The translations under genes and the position numbers were made by a program. Source: Cellulomonas pakistanensis (GTDB lineage: Bacteria; Actinomycetota; Actinomycetes; Actinomycetales; Cellulomonadaceae). Taken from it: 64,000 nucleotides of DNA. Positions 34,084 through 46,256 of the stretch are shown in pieces (position 1 is the first letter of the stretch; every line of letters starts with the position of its first letter). The DNA is taken from assembly GCF_016862755.1 (NCBI RefSeq), contig NZ_BONO01000006.1:62001-126000 (forward strand). The letters are read 5' to 3'. Below the pieces are notes generated by a model. The model was not told where the DNA came from and made no database searches. It saw nothing but the letters and a program-made list of their open reading frames with translations.

Positions 34084-35085
34084 TCAGTCGGTCGCGGGCT
34101 CGTCCGTCGCCGACACGCGCTCGCGGTGCGCCTCCAGCGCCTCGCGCTGCCCGGCGAGGGGGATGTCCGCGGCCTCGAGCGCCTCGCGGACCGCGGTGCG
34201 CAGTGCGCGGGCGACCGCCCACTGCCGGGCCGGCGCGGTGCGCTGCACGAGCTTGACGGTGACGGCGTCGAAGGACAGGTCCTCGGCGGTGGTCACGGTG
34301 GCGGACCCCTCCATCGACTGGCCCAGCGACGGGTCCTCGGCGAGCCGCGCGGCCGCGCCGACCAGGACGTCGCTCACCCGGTCGAGGTCGGCGAAGTAGT
34401 CGACCTTCACCTCGACGACGGCGTTGGCCCAGCCCTGCGTCTTGTTGCCGACGCGCAGCATCGAGCCGTTCGGGACGTACCAGAGGGTGCCGTCGGCGTC
34501 GCGGATCTTGGTCACGCGCAGGCCGACCGACTCGACCGTGCCCTGCGCCGGGCCGACGTCGACGACGTCGCCGACGCCGTACTGGTCCTCGAGCAGCATG
34601 AACATGCCGGACAGGAAGTCCTTCACCAGGCTCTGCGCGCCGAAGCCGAGCGCGACGCCGACGATCCCGGCGGACGCGATGAACGGCGCGATGTTGACGC
34701 CGACCTGGTCGAGCACCGACAGCACGACGATCGTGCCGATGACGATGCCCGCCGTGGAGCGCAGCACCGAGCCGATGGTGCGGGCGCGCTGGGTGCGCCG
34801 GGCCGTCGCGATCGGGTTCACCTTGCGCAGCGCGTTCGCCACCTCGGCGCCGCCGAGCGGCTTGGCGATGCCGCGCTGCAGGAGCGAGGAGCCGTCGGCG
34901 ATGTGCTCGGTGACGACCTTGATGAGGCGCCGGACGACCAGCAGGGCGATCGCGCCGACGACGACGATGATCGCGATGCGCAGGCCGGGGCCGAGCAGCC
35001 AGTCGACGAGGGCGTTGGCGTTGGTCGCGAGCTCGGCGCCCGGGTCGACCGCGGCCGGCAGGGAGGGGAGGGACGAGACGATCAC
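34084..35085 (-). CDS. Small-conductance mechanosensitive channel, MscS family
   Basis: The 333-residue protein has three membrane helices: LRIAIIVVVGAIALLVV, GIVIGTIVVLSVLDQVG and the pore helix IAPFIASAGIVGVALGFGAQ, followed by the MscS beta domain (VGDVVDVGPAQGTVESVGLR and NGSMLRVGN) and an alpha/beta C-terminus. It gates under membrane tension to release solutes during osmotic downshock. GTG 35085 follows a minus-strand TAGCGT by 6 nt, a leaderless arrangement. An osmoprotectant uptake system is also in the window but far away. Confidence 0.94.
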   Translation of the reverse strand: MIVSSLPSLPAAVDPGAELATNANALVDWLLGPGLRIAIIVVVGAIALLVVRRLIKVVTEHIADGSSLLQRGIAKPLGGAEVANALRKVNPIATARRTQRARTIGSVLRSTAGIVIGTIVVLSVLDQVGVNIAPFIASAGIVGVALGFGAQSLVKDFLSGMFMLLEDQYGVGDVVDVGPAQGTVESVGLRVTKIRDADGTLWYVPNGSMLRVGNKTQGWANAVVEVKVDYFADLDRVSDVLVGAAARLAEDPSLGQSMEGSATVTTAEDLSFDAVTVKLVQRTAPARQWAVARALRTAVREALEAADIPLAGQREALEAHRERVSATDEPATD

Positions 35086-35091
35086 CGGTCC

Positions 35092-35097
35092 ACGCTA
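35092..35097 (-). promoter_or_regulatory. -10 hexamer, leaderless promoter of mscS
   Basis: Minus-strand TAGCGT (35097-35092) then 6 nt then GTG 35085. Confidence 0.5.
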
Positions 35098-35186
35098 ACG
35101 AACCCGCGGCGGCGCCCGCGCCGCGCCCACGCCCCCCGCACGGGACCCTCACACGCCCCGGAGCGCGGCCGCGCGGCGGCCCGCCG

Positions 35187-35254
35187 CGAGACCCACTGAT
35201 CCGTCCGACCGCCACGCGCGCGGCGGGTGGTCTCGGGCGGATCAGTGGGTCTCG
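35187..35254. repeat. Intergenic palindromic repeat element D
   Basis: CGAGACCCACTGATCCGTC (35187-35205) is inverted as GGCGGATCAGTGGGTCTCG (35236-35254), 19 bp with one mismatch and a 30-nt loop. It lies between the mscS start and the prolyl oligopeptidase stop, both on the minus strand; the 198-bp gap holds nothing else clear. Confidence 0.9.
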
Positions 35255-35283
35255 GCGAGGTACTCGCGCGGCGCCCGCATGCG

Positions 35284-37527
<2,244 letters not shown>

Positions 37528-37534
37528 GCGCGCC

Positions 37535-37540
37535 ACCCTA
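37535..37540 (-). promoter_or_regulatory. -10 hexamer, leaderless promoter of the prolyl oligopeptidase gene
   Basis: Minus-strand TAGGGT (37540-37535), 7 nt, ATG 37527. Confidence 0.5.
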
Positions 37541-37668
37541 CGGCGCGCCCGGGCCCACCCCGGGGGCGCGGCCCCGGCGGCGGCACGCGTCCGGCCGCAC
37601 CGGCCCGCACCCGCGCCCACCAGCGCGGCCGCCCGGCGTGAGTGCTGCCGCTCTGGCAGGATCGCCGT

Positions 37669-39822
37669 GTGGCAGAGCGCACATCCTCCGACCCCCTGCT
37701 GGACCTCGCGCGGGCGCACGGCGTCGCGACGGAGTTCCAGGAGTTCAACGGCGGGATGCGGCAGGTCGACGCGCCGACGCTCGTCTCCGTCCTCGGCGCG
37801 ATGGGCGTCGACGCGTCCAGCCCCGAGCGGGTCGAGGTCGCGCTGCGGCACGCCGCGGACGCCCCGTGGCGCCGCGTCCTGCCGCCCGTGGTGGTGGTGA
37901 GGCAGTCCGACGAGACCCAGGTGCCGGTGCACGTCACGCACGGCGACCCCGTGCAGGCGTGGGTGGAGGTCGACGGCGCCGAGGGCCGCGGCCGGCGCGC
38001 CGCCGGGGCGGTCGCCGAGCGGATCGAGCTGGCGCAGGCGGACGTCCTGGTGGAGCCGCGCACGGTCGACGGGCGGGAGGTCGGCCGGGCGACGTTCGTG
38101 CTGCCGCCGGGCCTGCCGCTCGGCTGGCACCTGCTGCGCACCTCCGGCCCGTCGGGCGAGGCCGCCAGCCCGCTGGCCGTGACCCCCGACCGGCTGGAGC
38201 TGCCCGGCGCGCTCGACGAGAAGCGCGCCTGGGGCCTCATGGTGCAGCTGTACTCGGTGCGCTCGCGGGCGTCCTGGGGCGCGGGCGACCTGCGGGACCT
38301 CGCGGACCTCGCGTGGCTCTCGGGGCACGAGGCGGGCGCGCAGTTCCTGCTGATCAACCCGCTGCACGCCGCCGAGCCGGTGCCGCCGCTCACCCCGTCG
38401 CCGTACCTGCCGACGACCCGCCGGTTCGTCAACCCGCTGTACCTGCGGGTCGAGGACGTCGCCGAGACCGCGTACCTGTCGTCGGCCGACCGGGCGCTCG
38501 TCGAGTGGTCGGCCGAGCAGGCGCTCGCGCTGGACTCCGACGACGGCCCGATCGACCGCGACGTGGTGTGGGCGGCCAAGAAGGCCGCGCTCGAGGTGGT
38601 GTTCGCGGTGCCGCGGTCCGCCGCCCGGCAGTCCGCGTTCGACGACTTCCGGCGGCGCGAGGGCCGCGGGCTCGAGGACTTCGCCCTCTGGTGCGCGCTG
38701 GTCGAGAAGCACGGCCCGCCGCCGTGGCCGGCCGACCTCCGTGACCCCGCCGCGCCCGGCGCCCTGCGCGCCCGCACCGAGCTGGCCGACCGGGTGCAGT
38801 TCTTCTGCTGGCTGCAGTGGCTGTGCGACCAGCAGCTGGCGACGGCGCAGCGCACCGCCCACGAGGCCGGGATGTCGATCGGCGTCATGCACGACCTCGC
38901 CGTCGGCGTGCACCCGGTCGGCGCGGACGCGTGGGCGCTCGGGTCCGTGCTCGCGCGCGGCGCGTCGGTCGGCGCCCCGCCGGACATGTACAACCAGCAG
39001 GGGCAGGACTGGTCGCAGCCGCCGTGGCACCCCGCGGAGCTGGAGCGGGTCGCCTACCGGCCGTACCGCGACATGCTCCGCACCGTGCTGCGGCACGCGG
39101 GGGCCGTGCGGATCGACCACATCATCGGGCTGTTCCGGCTGTGGTGGATCCCGCAGGGCAACAGCCCCGCCGACGCCACCTACGTCGCCTACGACCACGA
39201 CGCGATGATCGGCATCCTCGCGCTGGAGGCGCACCGGGCCGGCGCCGTCGTCATCGGCGAGGACCTGGGCAACGTCGAGCCGTGGGTCCGCGACTACCTG
39301 CACGAGCGCGGGGTGCTCGGCACGTCGATCCTGTGGTTCGAGAAGGACGCCGACGGCCGCCCGCTGCCGCCCGACGACTACCGGCGGCTCGCGCTGTCGT
39401 CCGTCACGACGCACGACCTGCCGCCGACCGCCGGCTACCTGGCCGAGGAGCACGTCGCGCTGCGCGAGCGGCTCGGGCTGCTCACGGAGCCGGTCGAGCA
39501 GGTGCGCCGTGCGGCGCGGGCCGAGCGCGAGGAGATGCTGGCGGTGCTGCGCGAGCGCGGGCTGCTCGGCGACGACCCGACCGAGCGCGAGGTCGTCGAG
39601 GCCCTGCACCGGTACGTGCTGCGGACGCCGAGCGTGCTCGTCGGGGTGTCGCTGGCCGACGCGGTGGGCGAGCGCCGGGCGCAGAACCAGCCGGGGACCG
39701 ACCAGGAGTACCCCAACTGGCGGGTGCCGCTCGCCGACGGGGCCGGCCGGCTCGTCATGCTGGACGACCTGTTCACCAACGCGCGGCTGCGGTCGCTCGC
39801 GGCGGTGCTGGCGGAGGGCTGA
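37669..39822 (+). CDS. malQ: 4-alpha-glucanotransferase
   Basis: The 717-residue GH77 enzyme transfers alpha-1,4-glucan segments in maltodextrin and glycogen metabolism. After an actinobacterial N-terminal extension of about 170 residues come GLMVQLYSVRSRASWGAGDL, FLLINPLHAAEPVPPLTPSP, YLPTTRRFVNPLYL, VRIDHIIGLFRLWWIPQG with the nucleophile Asp, VIGEDLGNVEPWV with the acid/base Glu, and TTHDLPPTAGYL. GTG 37669 (VAERTSSDPLLDLARAHG) is preferred because CAGGAT ends 6 nt upstream. It is divergent from the prolyl oligopeptidase gene. Confidence 0.96.
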   Translation: MAERTSSDPLLDLARAHGVATEFQEFNGGMRQVDAPTLVSVLGAMGVDASSPERVEVALRHAADAPWRRVLPPVVVVRQSDETQVPVHVTHGDPVQAWVEVDGAEGRGRRAAGAVAERIELAQADVLVEPRTVDGREVGRATFVLPPGLPLGWHLLRTSGPSGEAASPLAVTPDRLELPGALDEKRAWGLMVQLYSVRSRASWGAGDLRDLADLAWLSGHEAGAQFLLINPLHAAEPVPPLTPSPYLPTTRRFVNPLYLRVEDVAETAYLSSADRALVEWSAEQALALDSDDGPIDRDVVWAAKKAALEVVFAVPRSAARQSAFDDFRRREGRGLEDFALWCALVEKHGPPPWPADLRDPAAPGALRARTELADRVQFFCWLQWLCDQQLATAQRTAHEAGMSIGVMHDLAVGVHPVGADAWALGSVLARGASVGAPPDMYNQQGQDWSQPPWHPAELERVAYRPYRDMLRTVLRHAGAVRIDHIIGLFRLWWIPQGNSPADATYVAYDHDAMIGILALEAHRAGAVVIGEDLGNVEPWVRDYLHERGVLGTSILWFEKDADGRPLPPDDYRRLALSSVTTHDLPPTAGYLAEEHVALRERLGLLTEPVEQVRRAARAEREEMLAVLRERGLLGDDPTEREVVEALHRYVLRTPSVLVGVSLADAVGERRAQNQPGTDQEYPNWRVPLADGAGRLVMLDDLFTNARLRSLAAVLAEG

Positions 39823-39850
39823 CGCCGGCTCGCCGCGCCGGGCGGCTGGC

Positions 39851-39856
39851 TAGGCT
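39851..39856 (+). promoter_or_regulatory. -10 hexamer, leaderless promoter of the P-loop kinase gene
   Basis: TAGGCT ends 6 nt before ATG 39863. Confidence 0.5.
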
Positions 39857-39862
39857 GCCCGG

Positions 39863-40474
39863 ATGACCACCCCCTGGCCGCCCCGACGCGTCCGGGTGGT
39901 CGGCACGAGCGGCGCGGGCAAGACGACGTTCGCCCGCGCGCTCGCCCGCCGGCTCGGCGTCCCGCACCGCGAGCTCGACGCGGTGTTCTGGGGGCCGGGC
40001 TGGCAGCTGCGGGACCGCGACGAGGCGCAGGGCGTGCTGCGGGCGTTCCTCGCCGGGTCGCCCGGCGGCTGGGTCGTCGACGGCAACTGGAACTCCCGCC
40101 GCGGCGCGCTCGGGGACGACGCCGACGTGGTGGTCTGGCTCGACTTCCCGCGACCGCTCGTGATGGCGCGGGTCGTGCGGCGGACGGTCGGGCGCGGGCT
40201 GCTGCGCCGCGAGCTGTGGCACGGCAACCGGGAGCAGCTCCGCAGCCTCGTGCGCCGCGACCCGGAGGAGAACATCGTGCTCTGGGCGTGGACGAGCTTC
40301 GCCCGCACCCGCGAGGCGTACACCGCGGAGGCGGCGCGGGGGACGGTCCCGGTGGTCCGCCTCCGGTCGCCGCGGCAGGCGCGCCGCTGGCTGGCGTCCC
40401 TCCCGGCCGCGGCGCCGGTCCTTGCGAGCCGGGCCGCGCCGCCGTCGCCCGACCGGGACCCCGCGCCGAGGTAG
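39863..40474 (+). CDS. P-loop NTPase, adenylate kinase/topology-modulation (FlaR)-like
   Basis: The 203-residue protein starts with RVRVVGTSGAGKTTFARALA (Walker A GTSGAGKTT), followed by ELDAVFWGPGWQLRDRDEAQ, a Walker B-like VVVWLDFPRP and a lid-like basic region LLRRELWHGNREQLRSLVRR. This is the FlaR/adenylate-kinase-like family seen in many bacteria; its nucleotide substrate is not established. The C-terminal 30 residues are Pro/Ala-rich. The stop codon is part of palindromic element E, so the element reaches into the coding end. TAGGCT 6 nt before the ATG indicates a leaderless mRNA. Confidence 0.82.
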   Translation: MTTPWPPRRVRVVGTSGAGKTTFARALARRLGVPHRELDAVFWGPGWQLRDRDEAQGVLRAFLAGSPGGWVVDGNWNSRRGALGDDADVVVWLDFPRPLVMARVVRRTVGRGLLRRELWHGNREQLRSLVRRDPEENIVLWAWTSFARTREAYTAEAARGTVPVVRLRSPRQARRWLASLPAAAPVLASRAAPPSPDRDPAPR

Positions 40475-40534
40475 TGCGTTCGCGCCGACGTAGTGCGGTG
40501 GAACGCACGACCTCGCGTGGAACGCGCTACCTCG
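40467..40534. repeat. Intergenic palindromic repeat element E (overlaps a stop codon)
   Basis: CGAGGTAGTGCGTTC (40467-40481) and a variant containing CGACGTAGTGCG (40486-40497) are inverted twice as GAACGCACGACCTCG (40501-40515) and GAACGCGCTACCTCG (40520-40534), each with one mismatch to the first arm. The TAG at 40472-40474 is the stop of the P-loop gene. Confidence 0.9.
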
Positions 40535-40581
40535 CGTGGGCCGCATAACATCGCGCTCGCAGGTCTCGCGCGTCCGGGCAC

Positions 40582-40653
40582 GCCGAGTTCGGTGGGTCCC
40601 GCCGAGTTCGGTGGCGGGAAGCACCGACGTCGGCGGCAGGTACCGAAGTCGCC
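40582..40653. repeat. Second, decayed palindromic element near element E
   Basis: GCCGAGTTCGGTG occurs at 40582-40594 and 40601-40613, then inverted with 2-3 changes as CACCGACGTCGGC (40622-40634) and TACCGAAGTCGCC (40641-40653). Both elements fill the 246-bp gap before the convergent pepN stop. Confidence 0.75.
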
Positions 40654-40720
40654 GGGACGACGGCGCGCCCGGGGCCGCCCCCCGTGAGAGGAGCAGCGCC
40701 GGGCGCGTCGGGCCGGGGCG

Positions 40721-43360
<2,640 letters not shown>

Positions 43361-43504
43361 GCGGGGTCTCCTCGTGGAACGTCGGTCGCAGGTCTGCGGT
43401 GGCCAGGCGGGCTGACCGTCGCCGCATCATTCCACCACCCGCGGTGTGGTGCGGTCCCCGGCCGCAGCACGTGCCGGCCGGGGAGGTGCCGGCAGGCGCT
43501 TGCC

Positions 43505-43530
43505 GGGCGGTCCGCGCGCCCGGACCGCCC
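43505..43530. other. Perfect 10-bp hairpin in the pepN/DsbA-like divergent region
   Basis: GGGCGGTCCG (43505-43514) and CGGACCGCCC (43521-43530) are exact complements with a 6-nt loop. Neither flanking gene ends here, so it is not an ordinary terminator; it may be a leader structure or an operator. The rest of 43361-43646 shows only GC-rich sequence. Confidence 0.6.
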
Positions 43531-43646
43531 GGGCCCGGCGTGACACGGGCGCCCCCTTCCGGGGCATGATGGCGGGCGGCGGTCGTCCGGCCGCCCGCGT
43601 CCGCGCGCACGCACCCCGACAGCCGACAGCCTGAGGAGCACCACCC

Positions 43647-44270
43647 GTGACCGACACGACCGCGCCCGACCGCGACACCGCCGACTTCTGGTTCGACCCC
43701 GCGTGCCCCTGGGCGTGGATGACGTCGCGCTGGATGACCGAGGTGCAGCGGGTCCGCGACGTGGACGTGCGCTGGCACGTGATGAGCCTGTCCGTGCTCA
43801 ACGAGGGCCGCGACCTGCCGGACGACTACCGCGCGCTGATGGACGAGTCCTGGGCGGCCGTGCGCGTGCTGACCGCGACGAAGGAGCTGTACGGCGCCGA
43901 GCACCTCAAGCCGCTGTACGACGCGCTCGGCACCCGCCGGCACCCGGGCGGCCGCACGGACACCTGGGCGATCATCCGCGAGGCGCTCGACGAGGTCGGC
44001 CTGCCCCAGTCCCTGCGCGCCTACGGCGACACCGACGAGTTCGACGAGCAGCTGCGGGCCTCGCACGCCGAGGCGATCGCGCTGGTCGGCGACGAGGTCG
44101 GCACCCCCGTGGTCGCCCTCAACGGCACGGCGTTCTTCGGCCCGGTGATGACGCCGGCGCCGAAGGGCGAGGAGGCCGGGCGGCTGTGGGACGGCCTCGC
44201 GCTGGTCACCGGCGTCCCCGGCTTCTACGAGCTGAAGCGCACCCGCACCAAGGGTCCCGTCTTCGACTGA
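43647..44270 (+). CDS. DsbA-fold oxidoreductase, mycothiol-dependent nitroreductase (Rv2466c)-like
   Basis: The 207-residue protein is a thioredoxin-fold enzyme with a helical insert: ADFWFDPACPWAWMTSRWMT near the N-terminus, EVGTPVVALNGTAFFGPVMT (cis-Pro) and VTGVPGFYELKRTRTKGPVF at the end. This order matches Rv2466c-type mycothiol-dependent reductases of actinobacteria. The active site, CPWC in Rv2466c, is CPWA here (Cys20, Ala23), so it would act with a single Cys and mycothiol. GTG start with GGAG 12 nt upstream. A downstream secreted protein gene follows after 59 bp. Confidence 0.88.
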   Translation: MTDTTAPDRDTADFWFDPACPWAWMTSRWMTEVQRVRDVDVRWHVMSLSVLNEGRDLPDDYRALMDESWAAVRVLTATKELYGAEHLKPLYDALGTRRHPGGRTDTWAIIREALDEVGLPQSLRAYGDTDEFDEQLRASHAEAIALVGDEVGTPVVALNGTAFFGPVMTPAPKGEEAGRLWDGLALVTGVPGFYELKRTRTKGPVFD

Positions 44271-44329
44271 GCGTCCGCGCCCCCCGGCGCACCCGCACCC
44301 CTCGCACCCCGCACCTCCGGAGGACCCCC

Positions 44330-44887
44330 ATGGCAGCCCTCGCGAACCTGAGCCGCGGCCTCAAGATCTTCCTCGCCGTCGACCTGGTGCTCCTCCTGGG
44401 CCTGCTCGTCGCGGTCGTCGTCGTGCTCGGCGGCGGCTCGGGCGACGGCGGCGCCGGGGCCACCCCGTCCGCGCCCGCCTCCCAGGCCGCGACCGGCGGC
44501 GCGACCGACGACGGCACGTCCGGCGCGACCAGCGACACCGCCACGTCGTTCGCGTCCCCGACGGGCAACATCGCGTGCACCATGTCGCCCGACGGCGTCA
44601 CCTGCACCATCGCGAACAAGCAGTACGACGTCCCCGCGTCCGCGGGCTGCACCGGCACGACCGGGCACACGATCGTGCTGAACGAGGCCGACGGCGTCAC
44701 CACCCCGTGCGTCGAGGGCCCGGCGCCCGCCCCCGCGTCGGCGGACACCCCGGTCCTCGAGTACGGGCAGACCCAGACGGTCGGGCCGTACACCTGCACG
44801 AGCGGGTCCGACGGCATGTCCTGCGTGGTCGACGAGACGGGTGACGGGTTCCGCGTCGCGACCGCGGCGCTGACGACGCTGCCGTGA
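44330..44887 (+). CDS. Membrane-anchored exported protein with DUF6636-like domain
   Basis: The 185-residue protein has one N-terminal hydrophobic helix (IFLAVDLVLLLGLLVAVVVV, about 13-33) with no clear cleavage site, a Gly/Ser/Thr/Ala linker (35-75), then a domain with ASPTGNIACTMSPDGVTCTI, ASAGCTGTTGHTIVLNEADG, VLEYGQTQTVGPYTCTSGSD and GMSCVVDETGDGFRVA. The six Cys probably form disulfides outside the cell. The SPTGNIAC pattern matches DUF6636 proteins of actinobacteria, whose function is unknown. GGAGG lies 7 nt before the ATG. The stop overlaps the next start, so the two are coupled. Confidence 0.8.
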   Translation: MAALANLSRGLKIFLAVDLVLLLGLLVAVVVVLGGGSGDGGAGATPSAPASQAATGGATDDGTSGATSDTATSFASPTGNIACTMSPDGVTCTIANKQYDVPASAGCTGTTGHTIVLNEADGVTTPCVEGPAPAPASADTPVLEYGQTQTVGPYTCTSGSDGMSCVVDETGDGFRVATAALTTLP

Positions 44888-46209
44888 CGGGGCGCCCGCC
44901 GGCCGGGCTGCGGCTGGTCCGCCGCTCGCCGACGACGTGGTGGCCGGTGCCCACGCTGGGCACCCCGGAGTCCCGGGGGTTCCCGCAGGCCGCGCTGGAC
45001 GCGCACCGGCCGTCGCCGTGGCGGTACGTGCTCGGGGGCCTGCTCGGCGGCGCGCTCGCGGGGGTGGTCGCGCTGCTGCTCGCCCCGCCCGGCTGGGCGG
45101 CGTGGGACGGCGCCGCCCGGGTGGCCGGTGCGGTGGCCGGGCTCGTCCTGCTCGCGGTGGTCCACACCCGCGGGCACCCGGTCGCGTACGCGCTCGGCGG
45201 CGTCGGCGGCGCCGCGGCGGGCCTCGCGCTGGGCGGCCGGGTCGCACCCGCGGTGGTGCTCGCGGTGGTCGGCTGCGCCCTGGCCGTGCCGGCGTGGTCC
45301 GGGTACGCCGCCCGGACGCGCTGGTGGCCGCGGCTCGACGCCCTCGCCGAGCGGCACCGCTGCGTCGAGGGCGCCGTGGCGGAGGCGGTGCCCGTGGCGG
45401 GGTCGGGGTGGCCCGCCCGCTACGACGTGCGGGTGACCAGCCCGGATGCGCCAGGGCTCCACTGGTGGGCGCTGGAGCGGCAGGCGTCGCCCGGGAGCCG
45501 GCCCCTCGTCGGCGACCCGGTCCGGATCTGGTACCGCCCGGACGACCCGGAGGCCGCGGTGCTGTGCGTCCCCGAGGACGTCGTCGCCCCCGAGGCGCGC
45601 CGGCGGCGGTACCGCGAGCACCGCGACGCGAACGGGGGCGTCGACCCGACGCTGCCGCTGCCGGTCCGGGACCCGCCGGTGGTCGTCGCGACGCTGCCGG
45701 ACGCGGACGCGCCGTTCCCCGCGGCGGCCGTGACGGCGCTCCGCCCGGGCCCGGGACGGGCGCCCGTGGTCCTGGCGGCCGCGGCCGCCGTGCTGGCCCT
45801 GGTCTCGGCCCTGACCTTCCTCGCCGGCCGCTCCGGCGCGACGGCGGCGGGCACCGCGGTCCTGGTCGCGGTGGCCGCCTGGGTCGCCGCGCGCACGCGG
45901 GCCAGCAGGCGGCGGCGCTGGGCGCGGCTCGCGCCGCTGCTCGACCGGCCGGTGCGGGCCGACGGCGTCGTCGAGCGGGTCGTCGTGGCCGAGGGCTCGC
46001 CGTGGTGCGTGCTGCACGTCGCCTCGCCGGCCGCGCCCGGCGGCACGTGGCTCGCCCGGGAGCGCACGACCCCGCGGCTGCGGCCGACGGCGGGGCAGCG
46101 CGTGACGGCGTGGCACGCGCCGGACGACCCGGGCGCCGTGGTGCTCGGGATCCCGGCGGCCGCGCCCGACCCCGGGCGGGAGCCGAGCGGGGCGGCCCGC
46201 GCGGGCTGA
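44884..46209 (+). CDS. Hypothetical membrane protein with DUF3592-like repeats
   Basis: The 441-residue protein has four to six hydrophobic helices in two clusters (about residues 45-145 and 295-345). Each cluster is followed by a soluble beta domain with a similar pattern: RYDVRVTSPDAPGLHWWALE ... VGDPVRIWYRPDDPEAAVLC, and CVLHVASPAAPGGTWLARER ... AGQRVTAWHAPDDPGAVVLG. This internal duplication resembles DUF3592-type membrane proteins. Function is unknown. GTG 44884 overlaps the preceding stop by 4 nt, suggesting co-translation with the DUF6636-like protein. Confidence 0.7.
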   Translation: MTGRPPAGLRLVRRSPTTWWPVPTLGTPESRGFPQAALDAHRPSPWRYVLGGLLGGALAGVVALLLAPPGWAAWDGAARVAGAVAGLVLLAVVHTRGHPVAYALGGVGGAAAGLALGGRVAPAVVLAVVGCALAVPAWSGYAARTRWWPRLDALAERHRCVEGAVAEAVPVAGSGWPARYDVRVTSPDAPGLHWWALERQASPGSRPLVGDPVRIWYRPDDPEAAVLCVPEDVVAPEARRRRYREHRDANGGVDPTLPLPVRDPPVVVATLPDADAPFPAAAVTALRPGPGRAPVVLAAAAAVLALVSALTFLAGRSGATAAGTAVLVAVAAWVAARTRASRRRRWARLAPLLDRPVRADGVVERVVVAEGSPWCVLHVASPAAPGGTWLARERTTPRLRPTAGQRVTAWHAPDDPGAVVLGIPAAAPDPGREPSGAARAG

Positions 46210-46218
46210 GCGACGACC

Positions 46219-46250
46219 GGCGCGCCCGCCCCGACCGGAGCGGGCGCGCC
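46219..46250. terminator. Bidirectional terminator hairpin
   Basis: GGCGCGCCCGC (46219-46229) pairs with GCGGGCGCGCC (46240-46250) across 10 nt, between convergent genes. Confidence 0.7.
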
Positions 46251-46256
46251 GAGCCG

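Noticed and set aside
35187-35254. Element D as a terminator for prolyl oligopeptidase or mscS
   Set aside because: It lies upstream of the prolyl oligopeptidase stop only in the plus direction, has a 30-nt loop and no U-tract; it is grouped with the palindromic element family instead.
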